Shown here in pieces: positions 6,677 through 12,088 of a stretch of DNA of 29,817 bases (position 1 is its first letter; every line of letters starts with the position of its first letter). The translations under genes and the position numbers were made by a program. The notes under the pieces were generated by a model. It was not told the DNA's origin. It searched no databases and worked only from the letters and a program-made list of their open reading frames with translations. This stretch comes from a virus. The stretch is taken from IMG/VR virus record IMGVR_UViG_3300025889_000646, positions 1 to 29,817 of that record; one strand, written 5' to 3'.

Positions 6677-7055
6677 GATAACAAGAGATGATAGGGCTAA
6701 TTCTAACGGAAGCCTTGACCATTATGGATACCTGATAATAAAGGTAAAAGGTAAACAGTTCAAGGCTCATAGGTTAGCTTGGTTGCTACACTACGGAGAT
6801 TTCCCTGAAAATGAAATTGACCATATAAATTGCGTAAGAAATGACAATAGAATTTGCAATTTAAGAGACGTTACTAGAGGTGATAATAATAGGTATAACA
6901 AGAAAAAAAGAAACAAAGATACTGGAGAGTTTGGTATTTACATTGACAGAACAAAAGGACTTAAAAAGAAATACGGAACAAGAGTTAATGGAAAAACATA
7001 TAGATTTTACACAATAGAAGAAGCTAAAAAGTTTAAAAATGAAAGCACTAATTGA
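6612..7055 (+). CDS. HNH homing endonuclease
   Basis: A 147-aa free-standing HNH endonuclease. The N-terminal part has the usual FNYNPVTGKITR and GYLIIKVKGKQFKAHRLAWLL. The catalytic core follows as PENEIDHINCVRNDNRICNLRDVT with the paired His and Asn residues. A basic C-terminal part carries KYGTRVNGKTYRFYTIEEA, like the DNA-contacting repeats of AP2/NUMOD-type tails. Two start clusters exist (6612 and 6621); MNIKEYIKNHF at 6621 fits the family better. It lies directly before, and overlaps by 17 nt, the Erf-like gene, a favoured insertion target for such selfish genes. Confidence 0.85.
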   Translation: MGMMNIKEYIKNHFNYNPVTGKITRDDRANSNGSLDHYGYLIIKVKGKQFKAHRLAWLLHYGDFPENEIDHINCVRNDNRICNLRDVTRGDNNRYNKKKRNKDTGEFGIYIDRTKGLKKKYGTRVNGKTYRFYTIEEAKKFKNESTN

Positions 7056-7608
7056 AATTCAAAACGAATTAAAAGCACCTAAGAATCAGTATAATTCTTT
7101 TGGTAAGTACAAATACCGAAGCTGTGAAGATATTTTAGAGGCTGTAAAGCCACTATTAAAAGAGAAAGATTTAAGATTAACTATTAGCGATGAAGTTAAA
7201 GAGGTTTGTGGATTGGCTTATGTAGAATCAACAGTTATAATTTGCAACATCAAGGGAATGGAAGTAACCGCTAAGGCTCAGGCAGGAATTGAGAAGGCTG
7301 CTGGAATGTCATTAGCACAATCATTCGGTAGTTCTTCAAGCTATGCGCGTAAGTACGCTCTAAACGGTTTATTCTTAATTGATGACACAAAGGATGCAGA
7401 CGCTACTAATACTCACGGAAAAGCACCACAGCCAAAGGCACAACCACAACCGAAAGCAAAGCCCGAATTAAAGCCCGAAACCGAGCAATGGGAAAAGGCT
7501 ATTGAGTTTCTAGTTAAAGGCGGATTGATTTCAGCGATTGAAGGCAAGTACGCGCTTGACAAAGTGAACAAGCAATTGTTAATGGACACCGTATTAGATA
7601 AGGCGTAA
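7039..7608 (+). CDS. Erf-family single-strand annealing protein
   Basis: A 189-aa protein with the Erf pattern: an N-terminal helix (LIEIQNELKAPKNQYNSFGKYKYRSCEDILEAV, residues about 4-36), LKEKDLRLTISDEV, and the Gly/Ser-rich loop AQSFGSSSSYARKYALNGLFLIDDTKD at about 94-120. A Pro/Lys/Gln-rich linker (about 126-147) leads to a small helical C-terminal domain. Erf proteins anneal complementary single strands during phage recombination. Its partners here are the DUF3127/SSB-like and RusA genes downstream. The start overlaps the end of the HNH gene. Confidence 0.82.
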   Translation: MKALIEIQNELKAPKNQYNSFGKYKYRSCEDILEAVKPLLKEKDLRLTISDEVKEVCGLAYVESTVIICNIKGMEVTAKAQAGIEKAAGMSLAQSFGSSSSYARKYALNGLFLIDDTKDADATNTHGKAPQPKAQPQPKAKPELKPETEQWEKAIEFLVKGGLISAIEGKYALDKVNKQLLMDTVLDKA

Positions 7609-7610
7609 TT

Positions 7611-7814
7611 ATGGAAAAGACACCTATAATAAAACTCATTGAATTTTGCATTGAGCAAGAAAAAGAATATTCTCAAGAGCCAATAGGTCTAGCATTTGAA
7701 AACGTTAGGCTTAGAGCAGAAGGATTACTATACGAATCAGATAACTATTTAGAAGCATTACAAGCAACAAACCTTAACAGAAAATTTGATTATGAAAAAG
7801 AAAAAAGCGTTTAA
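7611..7814 (+). CDS. Small acidic helical protein, 67 aa
   Basis: A 67-aa protein starting two bases after the Erf-like stop. It is predicted all-helical and acidic (IIKLIEFCIEQEKEYS, LAFENVRLRAEGLLYES). No motif recognised. The close spacing suggests co-translation with the annealing protein. Confidence 0.6.
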   Translation: MEKTPIIKLIEFCIEQEKEYSQEPIGLAFENVRLRAEGLLYESDNYLEALQATNLNRKFDYEKEKSV

Positions 7815-7854
7815 ATATTGGGGAACTATGAACTGATGGGATAAACAAACAGAA

Positions 7855-8046
7855 ATGAGCAAAGAACTATTTGAACAATTAAGAGAAGAACAAAATGAAG
7901 AAATCACTGTACAACATCGAGAAAGAATATCTAGAGATTGCCAACCAATTGGAGGATGGGGAACTATCTCCAGAACTGGAAACAGCTTTAGCAATAAACG
8001 AAAGAGAACTGCAAGGGAAGGCGGTAGCATACGCCTACGTGATTAA
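7855..8046 (+). other. Short frame before the Gp157-like gene; N-terminus looks genuine
   Basis: An ATG after a typical A-rich leader (GGGATAAACAAACAGAAATG) begins MSKELFEQLREEQNEEI, which resembles real phage N-termini. Past position 7895 the frame runs under the Gp157-like gene and turns into basic, low-quality sequence. It may be the remnant of a gene whose 3' part was replaced, or a leader peptide coupling translation of the next gene. Evidence is weak. Confidence 0.3.
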
Positions 8047-8389
8047 AGAATCAGAAGATACGGTTAGCGTTATTGATGCTGAAATTAAGCGACTACAAGG
8101 GCTTAAAAAGACAGAACAGAACAAGGCTAAACGACTGAAGGAAACTATTTCCAATGCTATGGAATTGTATGGCATTACAGAAATCAAAACCGAAACTTTG
8201 AAACTCAACTTTAGACGTTCTGAAGGTGTGATTTGTACAGATTCATCTGTTGGCATTCCAATGGAATTATCAACGGTTGTTCCTGAAGTAATCAAGCCAA
8301 ATTTAACAGCAATAAAAGCCGCGATTAAAGAAGGTCGGTCAGTTACCGGGTTTGAGATTGAAGAACGCTATTCATTGCAAATCAAATGA
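7895..8389 (+). CDS. Siphovirus Gp157-like protein
   Basis: A 164-aa protein with the layout of the siphovirus Gp157 family: an N-terminal helical coiled coil (about residues 1-95, with YAYVIKESEDTVSVIDAEIKRLQGLKK and LKETISNAMELYGITEIKT), then the beta segment LKLNFRRSEGVICTD, then I-P-M-E-L...VVPEVIKPNLTAIKAAIKEGRSVTGFEIEE. Gp157 was linked to phage resistance in Streptococcus; otherwise the family is poorly understood and sits in recombination/replication blocks. The next gene starts by ATGA overlap. Confidence 0.78.
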   Translation: MKKSLYNIEKEYLEIANQLEDGELSPELETALAINERELQGKAVAYAYVIKESEDTVSVIDAEIKRLQGLKKTEQNKAKRLKETISNAMELYGITEIKTETLKLNFRRSEGVICTDSSVGIPMELSTVVPEVIKPNLTAIKAAIKEGRSVTGFEIEERYSLQIK

Positions 8390-8733
8390 CCGACCCAACC
8401 AAGCAAATAGAAACGCTTAACGAGTATGTTAACAAATACTACAATTGCAACAGACAAGATGGTAACGAACTATCGTTGTACCTTCAGAAGATTACTGCAC
8501 TATTATACTACCTTGAAAGCGTTAGGAGTCAAATCCACAACAATTACGAAGTAGAAATCTTTAAATTAGTCAAAGAAGGAAACAGCGTTGCAAGGGCTGT
8601 AAACGAAGCCAATGTAAAGCACCCAATGATGTACCAACTTAGGCGTATAATGGATGGCGGCTACCGAATAGCAGACGCAATTAGAACAAACATTAGTTAT
8701 TTAAAATCAGAAAGACAAACAACAAATCAATAA
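8386..8733 (+). CDS. Hypothetical helical protein, 115 aa
   Basis: A 115-aa, all-helical protein (TLNEYVNKYY, LSLYLQKITALLYYLESVRSQIHNNY, YQLRRIMDGGYRIADAIRTNISYLKSE). Similar small helical proteins are often found beside SSB-like and Gp157-like genes in phages. No catalytic motif is visible. It starts by ATGA overlap with the Gp157-like gene and precedes the DUF3127 gene by 3 nt. Confidence 0.65.
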   Translation: MTDPTKQIETLNEYVNKYYNCNRQDGNELSLYLQKITALLYYLESVRSQIHNNYEVEIFKLVKEGNSVARAVNEANVKHPMMYQLRRIMDGGYRIADAIRTNISYLKSERQTTNQ

Positions 8734-8736
8734 ACA

Positions 8737-9078
8737 ATGACAATTACAGCACCAATTGAAGTAATCCAAGACACGCAAGAGTTTGAATCTGGATTTAGAA
8801 AACGAGTATTAGTCCTTAAAACAACAGGCGAATATCCGCAGTTACTACCTTTTGAGTTCACTAAAGAACGATGTGACGCGCTTAACGTCCTGAAGGTAGG
8901 GCAAACAGTTACCGTTCACTATGACATTAGAGGCAACGAATACAACGGTAGATACTACGTTAATCTATCAGCGTGGAAGTTTGAAGCTGAAGAAAATGGT
9001 AGCGCAGTTATTGCTAACGCTGCGAGGGCGAAGTCTGCACCTGTTCTTGACGAGCCTGAAGATGATTTACCATTTTGA
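8737..9078 (+). CDS. DUF3127 / SSB-like OB-fold protein
   Basis: A 113-aa protein with five-stranded OB-fold character (IEVIQDTQEFESGFRKRVLVLKT, LLPFEFTKERCDALNVLKVGQTVTVHYDIRGNEY, YYVNLSAWKFE). A flexible linker ends in an acidic tip, EDDLPF. That tip is the hallmark of single-strand DNA-binding proteins, used to recruit partner enzymes. The fold matches the DUF3127 group common in Bacteroidota and their phages. A role as the phage ssDNA-binding protein working with the Erf-like and RusA proteins is well supported by context. Confidence 0.8.
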   Translation: MTITAPIEVIQDTQEFESGFRKRVLVLKTTGEYPQLLPFEFTKERCDALNVLKVGQTVTVHYDIRGNEYNGRYYVNLSAWKFEAEENGSAVIANAARAKSAPVLDEPEDDLPF

Positions 9079-9401
9079 TAGTCAAAGTAAAACCATTATC
9101 AGTTAACCAAGTATGGCAAGGCAAGCGGTTTAAGACCCAATTGTACAAGCAATACGAAAAGGAGATACTGTTAAATCTTAAACCAATGGAAGTAAAGAGT
9201 GGCAAGTTGTCGCTCTTTCTTCGTTTTGGTTTGTCAAGTAAAAACGCTGATATTGACAACCCAGTTAAACCATTTGTTGACTGCCTCCAAAAGCGTTATG
9301 GGTTCAACGATAGGCATATCTATAAGCTAACGGTTGAGAAGGTTGATGTTAAGAAGGGTGAAGAGTTTATTGAATTTGAACTTAAACCAATTCTAGACTA
9401 A
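9075..9401 (+). CDS. RusA-family Holliday junction resolvase
   Basis: A 108-aa protein starting with TTG at 9075, overlapping the SSB-like stop. RusA motifs are clear: LSVNQVWQGKRFKT near the N-terminus, the acidic catalytic stretch NADIDNPVKPFVDCLQKRYGFNDRHI (about residues 57-82), then LTVEKVDVKKGEEFIEFEL. RusA enzymes cut Holliday junctions as dimers. No ATG is available upstream, and starting later would remove the first beta strand. This gene closes the recombination block; a new promoter begins about 20 nt downstream. Confidence 0.86.
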   Translation: MIVKVKPLSVNQVWQGKRFKTQLYKQYEKEILLNLKPMEVKSGKLSLFLRFGLSSKNADIDNPVKPFVDCLQKRYGFNDRHIYKLTVEKVDVKKGEEFIEFELKPILD

Positions 9402-9418
9402 AAAAATTTGCACTAAAA

Positions 9419-9450
9419 TTTGCGTATGTCGAAACTATCATATACATTTG
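9419..9450 (+). promoter_or_regulatory. Early promoter 2 (full consensus)
   Basis: TTTGCGTA at 9419-9426 and TACATTTG at 9443-9450, with 20 nt between TTTG and TACATTTG. It fully matches the TTTG / TAnnTTTG consensus of Bacteroidota. It shares TTTGCGTA with the promoters at 5669 and (as TTGCGTA) 15601. Confidence 0.8.
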
Positions 9451-9451
9451 A

Positions 9452-9489
9452 TTCATCATTAACGGGGTAACCCACTAAAAAACAAAACA
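9452..9489 (+). promoter_or_regulatory. Early leader motif, copy 2
   Basis: TTCATCATTAACGGGGTAAC then CCACTAAAAAACAAAAC before ATG. GGG and CCC flank GTAA, which can form a very small stem with a GNRA-type loop. It is the counterpart of the leader at 5703-5741. Confidence 0.6.
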
Positions 9490-9627
9490 ATGACAATCGA
9501 AACAACAATCAAAATCATCAACCAACTAAAGGCTGAAAACAACCCAAGCAATAATGAGTTAATTGCATTCTACGAAAAGAAAGTAAAAGAGGCTTATGTT
9601 AACGCAATAAACAAAGCATTTAACTAA
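9490..9627 (+). CDS. Small helical early protein, 45 aa
   Basis: A 45-aa frame directly behind early promoter 2 and its leader. Two helices are likely (TTIKIINQLKAENNPS, NELIAFYEKKVKEAYVNAIN). No family recognised. Promoter, leader and the following intercistronic motif all bracket it exactly as they bracket the unrelated 104-aa gene at 5742, which argues strongly that it is translated. Confidence 0.62.
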   Translation: MTIETTIKIINQLKAENNPSNNELIAFYEKKVKEAYVNAINKAFN

Positions 9628-9677
9628 CCAAAACGGGGCGAGGCATCCTACACCTCACTAATCAAACCCAATAACAA
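9626..9677 (+). promoter_or_regulatory. Intercistronic leader with hairpin, copy 2
   Basis: AACCAAAACGGGGC at 9626-9639, identical to 6061-6074. GAGG near 9640-9643 can pair with CCTC near 9653-9656, then CACTAAT and an A/C-rich run to the ATG at 9678. The stem sequence differs from copy 1 while the flanks are conserved, which suggests that the hairpin itself matters. Confidence 0.58.
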
Positions 9678-9866
9678 ATGACACTAAAATTAAAAGTACC
9701 CGACCTTGACGAAGTTATAAGCGAGGCAAACAAAAAAGGAATTAAACCATTTCACATTTCATCAGCTACTGGATTAGCGCACTCGACAGTTACTAGATAT
9801 TTCTGCGGGGCAAAGGCAAATGTAGAAACGGTGGAGAAGATTGTAAACTACATTAACAAGAACTAA
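9678..9866 (+). CDS. Small HTH DNA-binding protein (Cro/C1-like)
   Basis: A 62-aa protein containing a single helix-turn-helix of the XRE/Cro type: DEVISEANKKGIKPFHISSATGLAHSTVTRYFCGAKANVETVEKIVNYI. The recognition helix is about STVTRYFCG. There is no oligomerisation or effector domain. It is probably a phage transcription regulator of the early region; its own operator cannot be identified. The stop overlaps the next gene's A by TAATG. Confidence 0.78.
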   Translation: MTLKLKVPDLDEVISEANKKGIKPFHISSATGLAHSTVTRYFCGAKANVETVEKIVNYINKN

Positions 9867-10078
9867 TGAAAGAAATGATTTGCAAGCTAATATTCTCGGA
9901 CAACATAGATTTCGAGGATTTTTACAACATCGACATCAGCAATAACCGCGTAACTCTTCAAGGTAGATTTTCGGAGGAAAAGGTTATCAAGTACGAAGAA
10001 TTAGGGTATAAGTTCAACGTAGAAGAAGATGTATTTTACAGGTCAGAAGTTGATGAAATTAGAATTGTTTTATGCTAA
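9866..10078 (+). CDS. Hypothetical protein, 70 aa
   Basis: A 70-aa acidic protein of mixed alpha/beta type (MICKLIFSDNIDFEDFYNIDISNN, VTLQGRFSEEKVIKYEELGYKFN). It begins by TAATG overlap with the HTH regulator, so the two are probably translationally coupled; an anti-repressor or partner role is possible but unproven. No known family recognised. Confidence 0.6.
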   Translation: MKEMICKLIFSDNIDFEDFYNIDISNNRVTLQGRFSEEKVIKYEELGYKFNVEEDVFYRSEVDEIRIVLC

Positions 10079-10089
10079 AAATTAAGAAG

Positions 10090-10293
10090 ATGAAAACAGA
10101 ACAGATTGAAATGATTGAATGTCCTGATTGCGAAGGCGAAACATTTGAAGAAGCGTGTATTAAAAAAATAGGACATATGCTTGATAAAGACGAAAACAAA
10201 CCTGACGGTTATAGACGATTTGGTGGTAAACTATGTGTATGGGCTTGTTGCTGCTTTGACAACGAAAAAGAGGCAAGGGAATCATTTGGCTAA
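10090..10293 (+). CDS. Small Cys-rich, possibly zinc-binding protein
   Basis: A protein of about 67 aa with CPDCEG near the N-terminus, a lone Cys nine residues later, and CVWACCCFDNE near the C-terminus. This may make a zinc site. An upstream ATG at 10072, overlapping the preceding stop, would add six basic residues; either start is possible. The stop is followed within 7 nt by the CTAACG...GTATG repeat. No family assigned. Confidence 0.58.
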   Translation: MKTEQIEMIECPDCEGETFEEACIKKIGHMLDKDENKPDGYRRFGGKLCVWACCCFDNEKEARESFG

Positions 10294-10299
10294 TGCACC

Positions 10300-10316
10300 C
10301 TAACGTTTTGGGTATG
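10300..10316. repeat. Imperfect 17-bp repeat, copy 1
   Basis: CTAACGTTTTGGGTATG just after the stop of the Cys-rich gene; 15 of 17 positions match 10581-10597. CTAAC here can also pair with GTTAG near 10316-10320 to form a weak hairpin. Confidence 0.6.
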
Positions 10317-10362
10317 GTTAGTGCCTGATTAGAATTACAAAACTTTCAAAATATAAATACAG

Positions 10363-10584
10363 ATGAAAAAAGAACAGAACTTAAAAGATAGCACAGAACA
10401 GGTATTAACTATACCTGTTGTTAGCGCAAGTACAATTATTAAAGAATTGCATGAGGCTTTGACAAATTTATTACAAGCTGCTGATGATGAAGGTTGGATA
10501 AATGACGAAACTGGTGAAGATTGGGAAGAACAAGCACAAGCAAGAAAAGCATTAGCAAATGTACCTGAAAAGTATTTGCGCTAA
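10363..10584 (+). CDS. Hypothetical phage protein, 73 aa, between repeats
   Basis: A 73-aa protein with a Ser/Thr/Val N-terminus (VLTIPVVSASTIIKELHEALTNLLQAADDEGW) and an acidic C-terminal helix (EDWEEQAQARKALANVP). Proteins of this style are widespread among phage early genes, but I cannot name a function. Its stop codon lies inside the second copy of the CTAACG...GTATG repeat, and the preceding gene carries a copy at its own 3' end, so each looks like a gene-plus-repeat unit. Confidence 0.6.
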   Translation: MKKEQNLKDSTEQVLTIPVVSASTIIKELHEALTNLLQAADDEGWINDETGEDWEEQAQARKALANVPEKYLR

Positions 10585-10597
10585 CGGTTTGTGTATG
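10581..10597. repeat. Imperfect 17-bp repeat, copy 2
   Basis: CTAACGGTTTGTGTATG, overlapping the stop codon of the 73-aa gene; differs from copy 1 at two positions. The unit from repeat to repeat is 281 bp and holds one gene. Confidence 0.6.
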
Positions 10598-10631
10598 AAT
10601 TGATTTTTAACGGATTTAAACAGTAAATATT

Positions 10632-10754
10632 ATGGATAAAGAACTATTGAAAATAGCCCGAAACCTAGTAGACTACGAAGCTGGAAAAACAATCTTTGAA
10701 ACAGCTTTAGGAATTATCAGAAAATCAGACGTAAACCAAATAGAACTATTTTAA
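10632..10754 (+). CDS. Small protein, 40 aa
   Basis: A 40-aa frame (MDKELLKIARNLVDYEAGKT...RKSDVNQIELF), predicted helical. Its TAA overlaps the ATG of the HTH gene downstream, which supports translation. It starts 35 nt after the repeat at 10581-10597. No family known. Confidence 0.5.
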   Translation: MDKELLKIARNLVDYEAGKTIFETALGIIRKSDVNQIELF

Positions 10755-10969
10755 TGAAAACAACAACACAAAAGAACAGACTACGAGAGTTCCTAGATTC
10801 AGGTCGCTCTGTAACCCGTTTAAGCGCGTTTAACGAACTCGGAATAGTTGAGTTATCCGCTAGGATATGCAACTTAGAACGAGAAGGTTACAGCGTATCT
10901 AAGGAGCGTATCAAAGTAGTGAACAGATTCAACGAAACAGTAACAGTTATGAAATATAAGAAGAAATGA
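10754..10969 (+). CDS. Winged helix-turn-helix protein (HTH_39-like)
   Basis: A 71-aa protein with the pattern of small phage winged-helix proteins: KNRLREFLDSGRSVTRLSAFNELGIVELSARICNLEREGYSVSKERIKV, then a beta hairpin (FNETVTVMKYKKK). The recognition helix falls near LSARICNLERE. It is probably a DNA-binding regulator or replication accessory protein. It overlaps the DnaA-like gene by 4 nt. Confidence 0.75.
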   Translation: MKTTTQKNRLREFLDSGRSVTRLSAFNELGIVELSARICNLEREGYSVSKERIKVVNRFNETVTVMKYKKK

Positions 10970-11499
10970 AGTTAAAGAACAAAAAACTAAGTGCTTCAGG
11001 TCAAAGGCTTATTGCTATTATCGAATCGCTTACAGGCACAGACCCAACAGTTAACTCAAGGAATCGAGAGTTTATAACAGCTAGAATAATTGCATACAAG
11101 ATTCTGCGAGATAATGAAGAATGGACGTTTGCACAAGCTGGCAGTTTGTTCGGTAAAGACCACGCAACAGCAAGACACGGTTATATATCCTTCGACTACC
11201 TTAGACATCAGGACACTATGCTAGATTACTATTACAAAAAGACGTTGGAAATCTACCAAGACAAGGAACAAGTAATTGAGCAGTTAGAAAAGAGCCAATT
11301 GCACGAGAAACTATTAGAAAAGGAAGGTGAGATTAACGGGTTGAAAAGCTACATCGAAGAACTGAAAAAGCAAATAGTAGAGATGAAAGAGGACAGAGAT
11401 AACTACGGAGAACTTTTTGACATCATTAAGATGAGAGTTCCAGCGGGTAAGAAGGAAACAGCCGCGAAAAGAATTAACGCAACATTAAACAGCATCTAA
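10966..11499 (+). CDS. DnaA domain IV-like DNA-binding protein with coiled coil
   Basis: A 177-aa protein. Residues about 28-75 (RNREFITARIIAYKILRDN...FGKDHATARHGY) match the DnaA domain IV signature, where bacterial DnaA has GRDHSTV-H. From about 90 to 155 it is a long coiled coil (EKLLEKEGEINGLKSYIEELKKQIVEM). The AAA+ ATPase domain is absent, so it could bind DnaA-box-like sites but not form the ATP-dependent initiator filament. It may mark the phage origin or hijack host DnaA sites. It is followed by replication genes, which supports a replication role. Confidence 0.75.
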   Translation: MKLKNKKLSASGQRLIAIIESLTGTDPTVNSRNREFITARIIAYKILRDNEEWTFAQAGSLFGKDHATARHGYISFDYLRHQDTMLDYYYKKTLEIYQDKEQVIEQLEKSQLHEKLLEKEGEINGLKSYIEELKKQIVEMKEDRDNYGELFDIIKMRVPAGKKETAAKRINATLNSI

Positions 11500-11627
11500 T
11501 GAAACGCTACCAAATAAGACGAAAGGACAAGAGAAATACATTGCTTGTTAAGAAGTACATCTATCCGTTTTGGTTTATGATGAATCTTACTACTATTGGT
11601 TTGCTATATTCTATGTTATACGTGTAG
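11499..11627 (+). CDS. Small membrane protein, 42 aa
   Basis: A 42-aa frame overlapping the DnaA-like stop by TAATG. The first 20 residues are strongly basic (KRYQIRRKDKRNTLLVKK). The rest is one hydrophobic segment (YPFWFMMNLTTIGLLYSMLYV). It probably inserts in the inner membrane with the N-terminus inside. Function unknown. It is the last gene before the structured leader. Confidence 0.5.
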   Translation: MKRYQIRRKDKRNTLLVKKYIYPFWFMMNLTTIGLLYSMLYV

Positions 11628-11637
11628 AAATAATTAC

Positions 11638-11645
11638 TATATTTG
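11638..11645 (+). promoter_or_regulatory. Candidate promoter -7 box
   Basis: TATATTTG matches the TAnnTTTG box. The expected upstream TTTG is only weakly represented by TGTT at 11614-11617. Transcription would start around 11651, at the hairpin that opens the structured leader. Confidence 0.5.
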
Positions 11646-11649
11646 TGTA

Positions 11650-11776
11650 TCGCTACGCCAATTTAGCGACACTTAAAAATCCTTAGTATGCAAAACTTTT
11701 CATTAAACCGATACGGGAAAAACGATAGACTAGCTGAGGTGTCTTATCGGGCTTTGGCGAGCCTCCCGTTCGGTAT
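11650..11776 (+). ncRNA. Structured leader RNA: hairpin plus three-way junction
   Basis: Hairpin H1: TCGCTA at 11650-11655 pairs with TAGCGA at 11664-11669 around an 8-nt loop. A three-way junction follows. P1 is ACCGA (11707-11711) plus CGGGA (11714-11718) paired with TCCCG (11764-11768) plus TCGGT (11770-11774), with a 2x1 internal loop. P2 is CGATAGAC (11723-11730) with GTC-T-TATCG (11741-11749), one bulged T. P3 is GGCT/AGCC (11750-11753 with 11760-11763). P2, P3 and the 3' strand of P1 abut without linkers. No Rfam-type family is recognised. It lies behind a candidate promoter and before a GIY-YIG gene, so a cis-regulatory or trans-acting RNA is possible. Confidence 0.5.
11672..11690. 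repeat. Direct repeat flanking the three-way junction, copy 1
   Basis: CTTAAAAATCCTTAGTATG. It matches 11777-11794 except for one deleted base and two substitutions. Both copies end in ATG; this ATG opens the 41-codon frame at 11688. Confidence 0.6.
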
Positions 11777-11813
11777 CTTAAAACCCTCAGTATGTCGTAT
11801 TCAGACAAATTAA
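11688..11813 (+). CDS. Possible 41-aa leader peptide over the RNA structure
   Basis: ATG in the first repeat opens a 41-codon frame that runs through the whole three-way junction and ends 22 nt inside the GIY-YIG gene. Its protein has no recognisable character. If translated, ribosomes would unfold the RNA and might couple to the downstream start; otherwise the frame is incidental. Confidence 0.25.
   Translation: MQNFSLNRYGKNDRLAEVSYRALASLPFGILKPSVCRIQTN
11777..11794. repeat. Direct repeat flanking the three-way junction, copy 2
   Basis: CTTAAAACCCTCAGTATG, the second copy of the 11672-11690 sequence. Its ATG is the start of the GIY-YIG gene. Confidence 0.6.
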
Positions 11814-12088
11814 AAAACCAGTATTCCGTTTACGTTTTAGTAAATAATCAAACGCCTATTTACGTAGGTTGTACCTCTGACATTGCAGTTAGAATAAGCA
11901 GTCATAGGCGAACAAATAAAGAGTTTACAGACTATGTTATTGTCAAGACTTACGACACTAAAAAGGATGCTTTAATAGCTGAAAACTCAATAATCAGATA
12001 CCTATCAATTTTCATAAATGATGATAATGTGAATGGTAAATTCTCTGATTTGAGTTATTTGACTATGTATAAAAAGAAAAAGCAATGA
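11792..12088 (+). CDS. GIY-YIG nuclease-domain protein
   Basis: A 98-aa protein with the GIY-YIG core at its N-terminus: QYSVYVLVNNQTPIYVGCTSDIAVRISSHR. The GIY and YIG positions read VYV and YVG; the Arg and His that follow are in place. A later ENSIIRYL helix carries the conserved Glu. There is no separate DNA-binding domain, so it is either a minimal homing-type nuclease or a phage DNA-processing nuclease. It starts in the second direct repeat after the structured leader and overlaps the next gene by ATGA. Confidence 0.72.
   Translation: MSYSDKLKNQYSVYVLVNNQTPIYVGCTSDIAVRISSHRRTNKEFTDYVIVKTYDTKKDALIAENSIIRYLSIFINDDNVNGKFSDLSYLTMYKKKKQ

Noticed and set aside
7818-7967. Repeated TGGGGAACTAT at 7819 and 7957
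   Set aside because: An 11-bp match, one copy inside a coding sequence, with no further similarity in the flanks; likely chance.
9418-9490. Rho-independent terminator after RusA
   Set aside because: The A-run and TTTG belong to the promoter; no GC stem with U-run is present.
11707-11774. Degenerate tRNA
   Set aside because: The TTCGG near the 3' end recalls a T loop, but no anticodon arm, D arm or acceptor pairing fits; the three-way junction uses the same bases better.
11650-11800. Group I intron remnant beside the GIY-YIG gene
   Set aside because: No P, Q, R, S core elements are visible and the flanks are not halves of one gene.
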